DNA of 64,000 nucleotides. Origin: QKMZ01 sp012965515 (GTDB lineage Bacteria > Cyanobacteriota > Vampirovibrionia > Obscuribacterales > Obscuribacteraceae). Below, piece by piece: positions 44,164-53,206 of this stretch. Location: assembly GCA_937879965.1 (NCBI GenBank), contig CALFMP010000036.1, positions 372,001-436,000 on the forward strand, given 5' to 3'. The notes below the pieces were generated by a model. It was not told the origin of the DNA. It did not search any database and saw only the letters and a list, made by a program, of their open reading frames with translations. Position 1 is the first letter of the stretch; the number at the start of each line of letters is the position of its first letter. A program made the translations under genes and the position numbers.

Positions 44164-45842
44164 TGTTTTTGAAGCTCTCTCTTTTGAAATGTGTGCGAAG
44201 CGGCTATATGTTCGTTGATAATACTTTGCGTGTTTTCAATCTCTACCTTGGTTCTTGCTTCGTCCCAACCAAGACAACTTCTAACTAGATTAGCAACGCG
44301 AGGAACTGCATCCAGGCACTGCCCCTGGTGCACAAGTCCCATACGCATGCGGCGGAATAGAAGATCCTCAAGTAGCATTGCTGATTCGTTGACAATGCAG
44401 AAGGGTATTTCCGCCAGTATGGGAGGGAAGTCCGGACAGACTCTGTCAGCCAGTTCAGGCTCTTTCTCCACGATTGTCAAAATTTCATCTGCGTCTTTTC
44501 CATAACTCGCGATCAAATGATCGAGGGTTGCGGGCTCAATTGAAAGTTTGCGGGCGCGGGCCGCGATATGAGCAGTCGAGGTGAGAAATTCCTGCTTGTC
44601 CGTGAATCCACCCAGCATCGTGCGCGCCGTCCGAGAGGGGGTTGCGCGGGCAGCCAGTTCTGGATGCTCGGAAAAAAGTTTCGTTAAAACTTCGTCCGCC
44701 ATAATCCTGTAATTCGTCAGTTTTCCGCCAAGCAAGCCGACAACCTTGTATGGACCAACATAAATCAAGTGCTCTCTCGAAACACTTCCTGTTGCTTTTC
44801 CGGATTCGGAAGGTGGCGTTCCCACCAGCGGACGCAATCCCGCCCAGCTTGCAATCACGTCATCTCTTGTGATTTTTCTGGAGCCAGAGTAGGTGTTGAC
44901 CACCGAAATCAGATAATCGACTTCGTCGACATTGGCGAGTGGATTGTCGTTGTCTCCTACATAGCCGGTGTCGGTGGTTCCTATCATTACTGCCCGTTGC
45001 CATGGCACGACGAAAACATATCTGCCATCAAGGGTCGGTAAGAAAAGAGCGGAGTTTGTTTCGAACGCTGACTGCGGGACCATTATATGAATGCCTTTGG
45101 CAGGCGAGCAGCGCGGGCGCCATGCAGGGTCTAGCATTTGCATGAGCTTGTCCGACCAGATGCCGGCTGCATTGATATATGCCTTGGCGCGAATTTCTAT
45201 ATCGCCGCCTGCATAACAATCATGACACTTTATTGCGACAAGCCTTCCATTTTCAATGTGAAAGCCGGTTACCTCGGCGTAATTAATGGCCGTTGCTCCC
45301 ATTGTGCTCGCCGACTTCACTACTTCCATGACCAGTCGGGCATCGTCGGTAATGCAATCGTGAAAGCGCAAACCGCCCACTATTTGCTCTTTGCTCAAGC
45401 CCGGCGCCGATTCCATCACTTCGCGCAGCGAAAGTCTCGTATGTTTATGATCTTTGATGACGTCCATGGCGAGAAGGTCGTATAGAGTCAGGCCTAGTTC
45501 AGCTTTGAAGCCGAAGAAACGCTTTTCCTTAAGAATTGGAAGCACGAATGAAAAGTCACGGACCATGTGTGGGGCCAGCTTCTCCAGCAAAGCGCGTTCG
45601 TGAAGAAGTTGCCTCGTCAATCCGAAATGCAATTGTTCCAAATAGCGTAATCCGCCGTGTATCAGCTTCGTCGTCTTGCTGGACGTGCCTGATGCAAAGT
45701 CACGCTTCTCCAGCAAAATTACGGATAACCCCCGCGACGCGGCATCCTGAGCTAGTCCGGCGCCGACGATCCCGCCGCCGATAATAGCTATGTCGAATTC
45801 CTTTTCTGGTGCTTCTTTGACTGCTTGACTACGCGGTTTCAT
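44160..45842 (-). CDS. glpD: glycerol-3-phosphate dehydrogenase GlpD
   Basis: A 560-residue FAD enzyme that oxidises glycerol-3-phosphate to dihydroxyacetone phosphate at the membrane and feeds electrons to quinone. The FAD-binding motif is IIGGGIVGAGLAQDAASRG; the segments SGTSSKTTKLIHGGLRYLE and GVIVPWQRAVMIGTTDTGY (read here as VPWQRAVMIGTTDTGY) are typical of the GlpA/GlpD family. The C-terminal domain carries the usual DxxxRR-like motif (FRRMRMGL). It is the first gene of a pair with the hydroxyacid dehydrogenase. Confidence 0.95.
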   Translation of the reverse strand: MKPRSQAVKEAPEKEFDIAIIGGGIVGAGLAQDAASRGLSVILLEKRDFASGTSSKTTKLIHGGLRYLEQLHFGLTRQLLHERALLEKLAPHMVRDFSFVLPILKEKRFFGFKAELGLTLYDLLAMDVIKDHKHTRLSLREVMESAPGLSKEQIVGGLRFHDCITDDARLVMEVVKSASTMGATAINYAEVTGFHIENGRLVAIKCHDCYAGGDIEIRAKAYINAAGIWSDKLMQMLDPAWRPRCSPAKGIHIMVPQSAFETNSALFLPTLDGRYVFVVPWQRAVMIGTTDTGYVGDNDNPLANVDEVDYLISVVNTYSGSRKITRDDVIASWAGLRPLVGTPPSESGKATGSVSREHLIYVGPYKVVGLLGGKLTNYRIMADEVLTKLFSEHPELAARATPSRTARTMLGGFTDKQEFLTSTAHIAARARKLSIEPATLDHLIASYGKDADEILTIVEKEPELADRVCPDFPPILAEIPFCIVNESAMLLEDLLFRRMRMGLVHQGQCLDAVPRVANLVRSCLGWDEARTKVEIENTQSIINEHIAASHTFQKRELQKH

Positions 45843-46238
45843 TATCTATCGGCGTTTCCTGTGAACTGCTCGGAAATATTTCGTATGGACGTCCTATTGT
45901 GACACGTCGAGATATGTAGTGTGGAAAACGATGAATTTGAGGGAGCGTGTGGGTTCGGGCGAACTGTCACCATTCGGCAGTTTTAATCTCATTTGTCAAA
46001 CCCTGGCTGGAGGCTGCTTTTGAGAATCTGCACGCTCCGTGAATCCTTATTTTTTGCCCATAAAGGCTGGAAGCTGTGAGATCTACAAGGTAATTTCAAG
46101 TCTAATACTTTATTCTTTAAAACCGCCAAGCTGGCTCTGATGCGAGTGTATCCGCCGGCGGGCGACAAAAATTGTTGAACCCTGTCAGGTCGCAATGCGG
46201 TAGGACCGCTGCCCAAATTGCAATTGGTACAAATAACG
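45843..46238. other. intergenic region between divergent glpD and CHAT-type genes
   Basis: 396 bases without a supported gene. It must hold promoters for both sides. AT-rich stretches occur at about 46100-46125. TTGTTG followed by further AT-poor sequence near 46170 is not a convincing promoter. No RNA gene was recognised. Confidence 0.4.
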
Positions 46239-49199
46239 ATGAAAAATCTGATTACGAGTGGACTGTGCGTAATGCTGGCCAGCACTACATGTGGTGCCCT
46301 GGCAGCTGAAAACCCGATGCAACCTGTGTTGCCGGGAAAAGATGTTGCAGTTCCCAGGGAACTCGGAACGGTTCGCGTCCGTGAAGCCGGACAAATTCCT
46401 GCGGGCATGGAAAACACCTCGCCCGGCAAAATCAACCAAATTCCGACCGTACCGGAATTGGCTCAAACTCCCGAAACAATCGATAAGGTTCACAAACTCG
46501 AAGAAGAGGGAGAAAAACTTTTTCAAACTGGAAACACCCAGAAGGCCTTGATCAAGTGGCAGGAAGCCTATGGCATGTGCCTGGAGATGAAGTATGTTGA
46601 AGGGCAAGGACGCTCTCTCACCAATATGGCTCGTACTTATCTCGCCAATGCTCACTACGTAAAGGCAAAATACCTGGCCGACAACGCGTGCGAAGTCTTG
46701 ATGGAAACTCAAGACAAAGCCAATCTCGGTAAGGCCCGTGTGGCGCTTGCCCAAGCCTATTTCGGTTTGGACAACCCCATTATGGCTGGTCAACAACTTG
46801 AGTTGGCGCTGAAAGACTACGCACAGGTTGGTACTACAAACGCTAGGGATTCCGCGCAGCTAACTGCGATTTGCGCCGGCGTACTTATAAAGATTGGCCG
46901 GTACAAAGAGGCTTTGATGTTCAACCAAGCATCCTCTACCTACCTTGAACAGGCCGGTGAATTGCATGCTTCGCTTGCGAAGAGAGTTGCATCCACAAGC
47001 ATTTTGCTGAGTCTCGGTTTGTACACTGCTGCAAGAGAAGAAGCCGATCGCGCCATATCTACTGCGAAAAGCAGCAAAAATCCAGCTAGTATGCCAATTG
47101 CACTTGCTTGCTTGGCAAACTGTGAGTATTCACTCGGCGAATATTCGAAAGCATTGAAGACCTTTGAAGAGTGCACGAAGCTGCTTGAAAAAATGCCTTC
47201 AAACATGCCTATGCCTGACCTTTCCAGAGCGAATCTGGAACTCGGGTATGCGCATGCGCTGATTGCTTGCGGCTACGCAGACCAAGCGAGAGCGCACCTG
47301 GATATCGCTATTCCTTTATTCAAAAAAACCTCGAGCGTTTTGGGACAATCCCAAGCTGTAAACGCGGTTGGCATGCTTGAGGAAGCGCAAGGTCATCACG
47401 AAAAGGCAATTACTGCTTTCCATGAAGCGCTCGACTTGCAGTCGGTTATGAATCCAAAGAATGAAAGACTGCAACTCGCACTTTCGCAAAACCTTGCTGC
47501 AGCTCAAGCTAGAGCCGGTAAAAATACCGATGCCAAATTACTGCTTGCCGGTTGCATGTCTATGTTCACCAGGCAGAAGAATCCGCTCAAAGACCCGGTC
47601 TTGGAATGCAGGACTATGTTGGCTCTCGGCGAAATTTTGATGAAGCTTTCCGATACAGAAATTGCCAAAGCGCGACTAAAAGATTCGGTAACTTTGGCAG
47701 CTAAGTATCAAGACGATTCGACCCTCTGGCAGGCATATACGCTTCTGGCTAAGATTGCGCAACTGGAGCCGGAGCCTGAAACTCCAGTTACAGAGCTGCT
47801 CACTAGTGCGCTGTCGCACTTCCGCTCTCCGCAAGCCGGTGCATTTCCTTCTCCTGAGCGTTTGAATTATCCGAGCACTCGTCAGGATCTCGGCGAACAA
47901 TTGGTGGCAATGCTTGCCAAGCATAAGATGTCTCAGCAAGCCCTGATAGCCGCAGAGCAATTGAAAGACGAACTCTTCATAGTTGAATGGAATCGCCGCG
48001 GCGGTAAAGTCAAACCTGAAGATGCTGATGTCTACAATGATTTGATGGCACAGCGTGCACACCTGCACGCTTGTGAAGACGCCGGCCCGCCCTCCGCTCT
48101 TACTGGAGAGTGGCAAAAGTGGATGACTCGTTTTCGTCAGTTGGTTGAGGAAAACCGTCGTCTGGCTCGCCTGATTGCGCCGCTGCCCATGAGCGCGGAG
48201 CAAATCTTGGTGGCGGTTAGAAACAACAAAGCAACCATGATTGACTACTTGGTGGGTCAAAACTCATCGGTGGTCTTCACCATGGATGGAACAGGCAAAC
48301 TGTCTGCCACGGTTATTCCGGTCGGTCAGGCTCGTCTGAAAGAGCAAGTCAATGCGCTCGTGAACGGAATGACTGCTCCGCAAACGGGTGATTCTCAGCT
48401 AGGCGAGCGTATGCTTTTGCAAACGTTGTACAAGGAGTTGATACCACCGGTGGTAGCGCAGTCGTTGCCCAACAATCCGGAACAAACCGTAGTGATTGTG
48501 CCTGATGGTGTTCTCTACAATCTGCCATTTGCAGCATTAATAGACGCCAACGGCAAATACATGATCGAACGTCATACTCTCACCATGGCTCCTTCGGTCG
48601 GCGTTTTTATGGACAGCCCACCCAGATATACAGACGATCAATCGCTCGTGGTGGCATCTGGTCAGCAGTCCGGCGACGATATGTTTGTCCAGCTTTTCCA
48701 ACCTGAATTGGTAACGCGTCTTGTTGGCAAAGAAACACCGATTGCAGCTATTTCGGACACCATTCGTGGCAAGTCAATCGTGCACTTCACCAGCAAAGTT
48801 CCGCTGCATGAGAAGAACCCGATGGACTCAGTATTGCCGCTCGCTCCCAGCAAAGATGATGGTGGCAAGAAGGTGACCGCTGACAAATTGTTCGGTCTCA
48901 GTTTGCCGAGTGATTTGATGGTGTGGAGTGGTAGCTCCATATATGGAAAGGATATTCAAGGTAACGCTGTAAAAGTGTTCAGCTGCGGCTTGAATTATGC
49001 CGGCGTTCGCAACGTTCTTATGACGCTCTGGGCTGAGCCGTCTGGCGACAGACAGGCTGAACTCGTCGAGTTCTATAAGAGTAAGCAAGCCGGTTTGACT
49101 CAGGCTCAATCCCTCAGACGCGCCCAAATGCTGGCGTTGTCGAAAGATCCCTCGGCAAAATCATGGGCAGCATTCCAGTTGCTCGGACCTGGTTTCTAA
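46239..49199 (+). CDS. exported TPR protein with CHAT-type domain lacking catalytic residues
   Basis: A 986-residue product starting at the ATG at 46239 (the frame opens at a TTG at 46218). A signal peptide ends near LAA-ENP. Residues 70-500 form multiple TPR units. The final 300 residues match the CHAT fold: TVVIVPDGVLYNLPFAALI, APSVGVFMD, VHFTSKVPLHEKNPMDS and LMTLWAEPSG near the end. In active CHAT proteases the His lies in an HxxxHG motif and the Cys in an SACxTG motif. Here those places read HFTSKVP and WSGSSIYG, so both residues seem lost. It probably acts as a scaffold or binding domain. Confidence 0.75.
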   Translation: MKNLITSGLCVMLASTTCGALAAENPMQPVLPGKDVAVPRELGTVRVREAGQIPAGMENTSPGKINQIPTVPELAQTPETIDKVHKLEEEGEKLFQTGNTQKALIKWQEAYGMCLEMKYVEGQGRSLTNMARTYLANAHYVKAKYLADNACEVLMETQDKANLGKARVALAQAYFGLDNPIMAGQQLELALKDYAQVGTTNARDSAQLTAICAGVLIKIGRYKEALMFNQASSTYLEQAGELHASLAKRVASTSILLSLGLYTAAREEADRAISTAKSSKNPASMPIALACLANCEYSLGEYSKALKTFEECTKLLEKMPSNMPMPDLSRANLELGYAHALIACGYADQARAHLDIAIPLFKKTSSVLGQSQAVNAVGMLEEAQGHHEKAITAFHEALDLQSVMNPKNERLQLALSQNLAAAQARAGKNTDAKLLLAGCMSMFTRQKNPLKDPVLECRTMLALGEILMKLSDTEIAKARLKDSVTLAAKYQDDSTLWQAYTLLAKIAQLEPEPETPVTELLTSALSHFRSPQAGAFPSPERLNYPSTRQDLGEQLVAMLAKHKMSQQALIAAEQLKDELFIVEWNRRGGKVKPEDADVYNDLMAQRAHLHACEDAGPPSALTGEWQKWMTRFRQLVEENRRLARLIAPLPMSAEQILVAVRNNKATMIDYLVGQNSSVVFTMDGTGKLSATVIPVGQARLKEQVNALVNGMTAPQTGDSQLGERMLLQTLYKELIPPVVAQSLPNNPEQTVVIVPDGVLYNLPFAALIDANGKYMIERHTLTMAPSVGVFMDSPPRYTDDQSLVVASGQQSGDDMFVQLFQPELVTRLVGKETPIAAISDTIRGKSIVHFTSKVPLHEKNPMDSVLPLAPSKDDGGKKVTADKLFGLSLPSDLMVWSGSSIYGKDIQGNAVKVFSCGLNYAGVRNVLMTLWAEPSGDRQAELVEFYKSKQAGLTQAQSLRRAQMLALSKDPSAKSWAAFQLLGPGF

Positions 49200-49379
49200 G
49201 AGGGGCGATAGGTTAAACCAGGCACATTGCAAATCCGTTTTGTCCTCATGACAATAGCGATTTGTAAGGTCTTGGAAAGGTTTTTGACCTACTACATTAA
49301 GTATTGAAGTCAAGAGCCTCGCGCAAAGCATACGCGTTGTATAACTCATTATCTGGGTCAGTTGTAATTGGGGTTTCAT

Positions 49380-51185
49380 ATGAAAAGGCGTAATGTTGCC
49401 AAGGGATTTTTCAAATCCACTGCTAAACAGATTGCGTGTTTGAGCCTTGCTGCCTCGGTTGTCGCGTCGCCTCTAGCGTCGTACGCAGACACCGCGTCTG
49501 AATCGGCCGTCGAAACACAGTCTGCACCGATATCGACAGTCAGTGAGAAAGACGTTCTCAATATTTTGGTGCCGGCCAATCCGACATCAACAGACCCCGA
49601 ACAAATTGCAGCGCCGAAGGCTGTATACACCGACATTTCCGGCAAGCCTGCGTTAGATGCTGAAGCGAAAGCTCCCGAGAAGGATGTTGACGCGAAAGCT
49701 GCTGACGCGAAAACCACTGAAGCAAAAGAGCAGAAGTCTGCTGCGAAGGATGGTCAAAAGGCCGAAGGCCGATTGGCTAAGTTGCGCAAGATTGCATCGA
49801 AGGCATCGCGTTATCGTGTAACTTACGGCAAGAAGCAAGTCGCCAACGCCGATGTTGCGCCGGCAACCGAAGAAAAGAAAACAGATGCCGAATTGAAAGT
49901 TGCTGATGCGACCGAAAACAGAGAAGCAACATCTACTGAAGTAAAAACTGAAACCGCTCCAACCGCAGAAAATACAACGCAAGGTTGGAATGAAACTTCT
50001 GAAGCAAAGCCTGACGAGAAAGCTTCCCTCCCAACTGCCGAAGCCACGACAGAAACTGAAGCAACCAAAGAAGCTACAGCAGCCAAAGAAGCTACAGCAG
50101 CCAAAGAAGCTACAGCAGCCAAAGAAGCTACAGATCAAACTGCTTCTGCTGCCCCTGTAGAAACCACCAATACTGATGCTTCGACCGTAGCCCCTGTTGC
50201 TGAAGCTGCCGGCACGCCGGAAGAATCAGTCAATAGCGAAAGCGGAGTTCCTATCGCTTTTGGATTGGGCGGAACACTTAAAGATCTGGAAGCTGCATCT
50301 AAGCTTTCTCCCGATGGCATCATTGTTGTCGACAACGACGAAGCCGTTGAGCAAAATGATCACCTCGAATACGAAGAAATGCCGCTTGATGAAGGTAAGC
50401 AGAACATCAAAATCGGCGCTCGTTTTCCAGTCGTCATTAGTTCCGCTCTCAACAGCAAAACCGCCAAGAAAGGCGATCGCTTTGAAGCTCGTCTTAAATA
50501 CGATTTGAAAATCGGCGATAAGCTTATCGCTAAGAAAGGCTCTGTGGTTAGAGGGCACCTGGACTACTGCTTGAAGGCGCGGACGATTCTGCACTCGCTG
50601 GTTAGCCCAGAGCGCTGGTACCGCAACTCCGGTTGTATCGGACTGGCATTCGACGAAATCGTCAATGAAAAAGGCGAACACATTCCTTGCGTAGCGGCTC
50701 CTGCAAGAGCTGGTCGCGTGATCAAGAACAAAGCCGAAGGACGCGAATTGGGCGTTAACCACAACGGTCAAGTTGTCGGTCCTTGGGCGCAACAACTGCG
50801 TTACAAAGCAGTTAGAGTAGGTCTTAACTTCGCGATGGCACCGGCTGGAGTGTTCAGTTTCGGCGCAATGCCGGTCGCGTTGGGTGCAATCGGCGCAGTC
50901 AACCCGAATTTCGCATTCGGCAAGCCGGTTGGTTTGAACGTTCGTCACCGCCGCATTAAAGGCTTCGCTTGGGGCTTCCTGAGCGGCATTCCCGGTAGCT
51001 GGTTGATTGAAGATACGACCGTTAAAGGACAAGAAGCAATCATCAAACCGGGCGATGAGTTCTACGCTGCATTCAAGCAAGAATTCAATGGCGAGCCGGA
51101 AACCGACGCTTCGATCATGGCTGGTGCATCTACCAAGGTGCGTGGTCAGGTCGTAAACGAGAAGCCTGCTTCGAAGAAGAAGTAA
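49380..51185 (+). CDS. exported low-complexity protein with C-terminal beta domain
   Basis: A 601-residue product from the ATG at 49380, with GGGG upstream; a TTG at 49368 is an alternative. The signal peptide spans about 20-40 (cleavage near SYA-DTA). Residues 45-270 are Ala/Lys/Glu/Thr-rich, with KEATAA repeated. The C-terminal half carries a domain with PVVISSALNSKTAKKGD, then LIAKKGSVVRGHL, closely matching the pattern in the convergent protein at 51522-52778 (PINLQTAISTQVAKPGD, QIPAGSLVIGSV). The pattern recalls VirB10/TrbI beta-barrel segments. The role is unknown, probably in the envelope. Confidence 0.7.
   Translation: MKRRNVAKGFFKSTAKQIACLSLAASVVASPLASYADTASESAVETQSAPISTVSEKDVLNILVPANPTSTDPEQIAAPKAVYTDISGKPALDAEAKAPEKDVDAKAADAKTTEAKEQKSAAKDGQKAEGRLAKLRKIASKASRYRVTYGKKQVANADVAPATEEKKTDAELKVADATENREATSTEVKTETAPTAENTTQGWNETSEAKPDEKASLPTAEATTETEATKEATAAKEATAAKEATAAKEATDQTASAAPVETTNTDASTVAPVAEAAGTPEESVNSESGVPIAFGLGGTLKDLEAASKLSPDGIIVVDNDEAVEQNDHLEYEEMPLDEGKQNIKIGARFPVVISSALNSKTAKKGDRFEARLKYDLKIGDKLIAKKGSVVRGHLDYCLKARTILHSLVSPERWYRNSGCIGLAFDEIVNEKGEHIPCVAAPARAGRVIKNKAEGRELGVNHNGQVVGPWAQQLRYKAVRVGLNFAMAPAGVFSFGAMPVALGAIGAVNPNFAFGKPVGLNVRHRRIKGFAWGFLSGIPGSWLIEDTTVKGQEAIIKPGDEFYAAFKQEFNGEPETDASIMAGASTKVRGQVVNEKPASKKK
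50067..50132 (+). repeat. tandem 18-bp repeat inside the exported protein gene
   Basis: The unit AAAGAAGCTACAGCAGCC occurs three times perfectly (50067-50120) plus a partial fourth copy, coding for the peptide KEATAA. Such arrays change copy number readily. Confidence 0.85.
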
Positions 51186-51220
51186 GCAATGGCAGCGCTC
51201 TGCTGCTGTAGAAACATTTG

Positions 51221-51247
51221 AAAGCGCTGGGTTCGCCCGGCGCTTTT
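51221..51247 (+). terminator. intrinsic terminator of the exported protein gene
   Basis: AAAGCGCTGGG and CCCGGCGCTTT form an 11-bp stem with one G-T pair around a TTCG tetraloop, ending in TTTT. It lies 35 bases after the stop at 51185. Confidence 0.8.
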
Positions 51248-51260
51248 CTCTATAGTTTAT

Positions 51261-51285
51261 GTAGGGGCGCATTGCATGCGCCCTC
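51261..51285. repeat. REP-like palindrome, left copy of a doublet
   Basis: GTAGGGGCGCATTGCATGCG followed by CCCT pairs internally through GGGCGCAT/ATGCGCCC. It is the inverse counterpart of the copy at 51387-51409. Confidence 0.75.
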
Positions 51286-51386
51286 CAACTTTTACTGTTG
51301 ATTCATATAGAGGGTTGCTTTGAAAAACGACGGACCGCGTTGCATCACTCAGTGCACAATTTCCGACCTATCCTGTCTCAAAATCT

Positions 51387-51409
51387 GGGCGCATGCAATG
51401 CGCCCCTAC
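51387..51409. repeat. REP-like palindrome, right copy of a doublet
   Basis: GGGCGCATGCAATGCGCCCC then TAC is the reverse complement of the element at 51261, apart from small end differences. The pair encloses about 100 bases of unrelated DNA. Confidence 0.75.
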
Positions 51410-51438
51410 GCGAACTCCCTACTGAAAATTACCAAAGG

Positions 51439-51467
51439 AAAAGGAGCTGCGTAATGCAGCTCCTTTT
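51439..51467. terminator. strong bidirectional terminator
   Basis: AAAAGGAGCTGC and GCAGCTCCTTTT form a perfect 12-bp stem around GTAAT. The A and T ends allow termination in both directions. It lies between the stops of two convergent exported protein genes and would end the leftward transcript of 51522-52778. Confidence 0.85.
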
Positions 51468-51521
51468 GGCTTCCTGTTAGGTTTCGGGTATGCAGTCCGA
51501 AAACTGTATCGACTTCGGCTA

Positions 51522-52778
51522 TTAGAAGTTGCCTGACATTGGCATTCCGCCGCCGCCTGCAATCGATACCGGAGCATCGAGTTGCAATTGCATTGCCGTG
51601 CCGGATGGAATGGTTACTTCCTTGCCTTTTCTCAAGAGCAAGCTTTGGGCAACACCGGCGCCGGCACCAATTGCGGTACCAGACCATGCGCCTCTGCCAA
51701 CTCCACCTCTGCCGCCTGCGATAGCACCGACTGCGGTACCAAGTGCGGCTCCGGTGCCGGCGCCGATAGCGCCGCGGATGGCTCCTTGACCGACTTTCGT
51801 CTTCCAGGTCTCGCCTCTGAGCGTGTCGTCTTGATCGCTGCCGCCATCGGTGTATTTGCCGATGCCACCGACGAGGTGAGCGGTGATGGGAGTCTCGATA
51901 CCGTCCGGAGTGCGGAGGCGGTTGAACTTGATAGTCAAGCTCGATGCGCGACCGAGGTATTTACCTGCGGAAGCATCAGTAACTGAGCCGATAACCAGCG
52001 AGCCAGCCGGGATTTGAGAATCGCCGAGCATTACGCTTTGATTGATGGTTGCTTGAATCAAGTCACCTGGTTTTGCAACTTGGGTAGAGATTGCCGTTTG
52101 CAAATTGATCGGAATGGTCAAACCAGCCGGTGCATAGGTCACGCGACCTTGGCGGAAACCACCTTGCGGTGCGCCGTATTGGGCTTGTCCAAATTGCTGA
52201 GGATAGCCCTGCGGAGGCATGCTGTACGACTGCTGTGTCGGAGCGCCTTGAGTTGCGTAAAAGTCTGACGGTGCCGGTGCGGTTTGAGAATATGATTGCT
52301 GTCTGACCGGCGGAGCTTGTGCCACAGCTGGAGCGCTATTGCTGTATTCGCCAGTTAATTGTGCGACATAGCTTTCTACGCTGGCTTGGTCAACCAAGGA
52401 GTTGCGCAGTGCATCTGCCCATTTCTTCGCGAGCAGTGCAGGTGTCGTTCCGTATGCTTTTGCGTTGCCGGCGTCGACTTCAACAATCTTGTAGCCGCCC
52501 AAGGTGATGACGGGGCTGCCTTTAACATAAGTGATGTTAACGGACGATGGGCCGCGATCTTTCGATGCAACAAGCGCATTGTCCAAGTTCTTTTGAATTA
52601 CTTCAGCGCGGGCGTCCGGGCTCATTCCACCCACTGACACTTTGCTTGTAATAACCGGAACACCAGCGATCTGAACGTTTGCATTCGCCAGCACCGCGAG
52701 TGGTGCCAGGAAGAATGTTTGGCTCAGGACCAGAGCACCGGCGATAAGTCTGCTTTTAGAAGAGTTGAACGAAGTCAT
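51522..52778 (-). CDS. exported protein with shared beta domain and glycine zipper
   Basis: A 418-residue protein with a signal peptide (about 10-32, cleavage near LAN-ANV). Residues 35-140 form a domain of their own; 145-200 are Pro/Gln/Tyr-rich. Residues 205-300 carry the domain shared with the protein at 49380-51185 (PINLQTAISTQVAKPGD ... IPAGSLVIGSV ... LRTPDGIETPITA). The C-terminal part has a glycine zipper (GAIGAGTGAALGTAVGA), typical of membrane-inserting envelope proteins. No enzyme motif. Two genes with one shared domain facing each other suggest duplication. Confidence 0.75.
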   Translation of the reverse strand: MTSFNSSKSRLIAGALVLSQTFFLAPLAVLANANVQIAGVPVITSKVSVGGMSPDARAEVIQKNLDNALVASKDRGPSSVNITYVKGSPVITLGGYKIVEVDAGNAKAYGTTPALLAKKWADALRNSLVDQASVESYVAQLTGEYSNSAPAVAQAPPVRQQSYSQTAPAPSDFYATQGAPTQQSYSMPPQGYPQQFGQAQYGAPQGGFRQGRVTYAPAGLTIPINLQTAISTQVAKPGDLIQATINQSVMLGDSQIPAGSLVIGSVTDASAGKYLGRASSLTIKFNRLRTPDGIETPITAHLVGGIGKYTDGGSDQDDTLRGETWKTKVGQGAIRGAIGAGTGAALGTAVGAIAGGRGGVGRGAWSGTAIGAGAGVAQSLLLRKGKEVTIPSGTAMQLQLDAPVSIAGGGGMPMSGNF

Positions 52779-53206
52779 CTTATTTTTTCACCTTGCCAGA
52801 GATTAGTTCGAGTCCAGTTGCAGGTCGTCTTCAGAGAAACTGTCATACCTGACCTATGTTGAGTGCCTCCAGGTGCCATGCAGCTTCCTGTGCAATCCAA
52901 TGGGCTCTATGACATCAGAAAGTTTACCAATGTTCCCGAGGTACTTTCTGAACCCGGGCTAACGCCTGTTGAGAACTTTCGAAAAGCCCGAACCCAGACC
53001 GTTACAGGGTCTCCGCGTGGTGCTCGTCTGGAGCCCATTTTCAGCCTTTTTCTGGGGGATTATCAGCAGCGCTTTAACTCGCTCTAAGTGTTGATGCGAT
53101 ACAAGTTTCGCCCTCCTGCGCGCTAGACTGGCATGACCGGTTAAGCGAGACGATTGCCGACTGGTTTTGCCACAAGCTGTGCTCAACATATAGATGTATA
53201 TAGAAG
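52779..53206. other. intergenic region between divergent genes
   Basis: 428 bases. A 69-codon rightward frame at 52878-53087 (ATG start, MQLPVQSNGLYDI) is open but has no clear ribosome site or family match, so it is not called a gene. TATAGAT and TATATAG strings near 53180-53200 may be promoter elements for the SDR gene. Confidence 0.4.

Noticed and set aside
49895..50140. Cys/Phe/Ser-rich frames opposite the Lys/Glu-rich gene region
   Set aside because: They are reverse readings of the low-complexity KEATAA repeat segment.
52863..53087. Short rightward frame in the gap before the SDR gene
   Set aside because: No convincing ribosome binding site, no family match and no signal or domain; kept only as a note in the gap entry.
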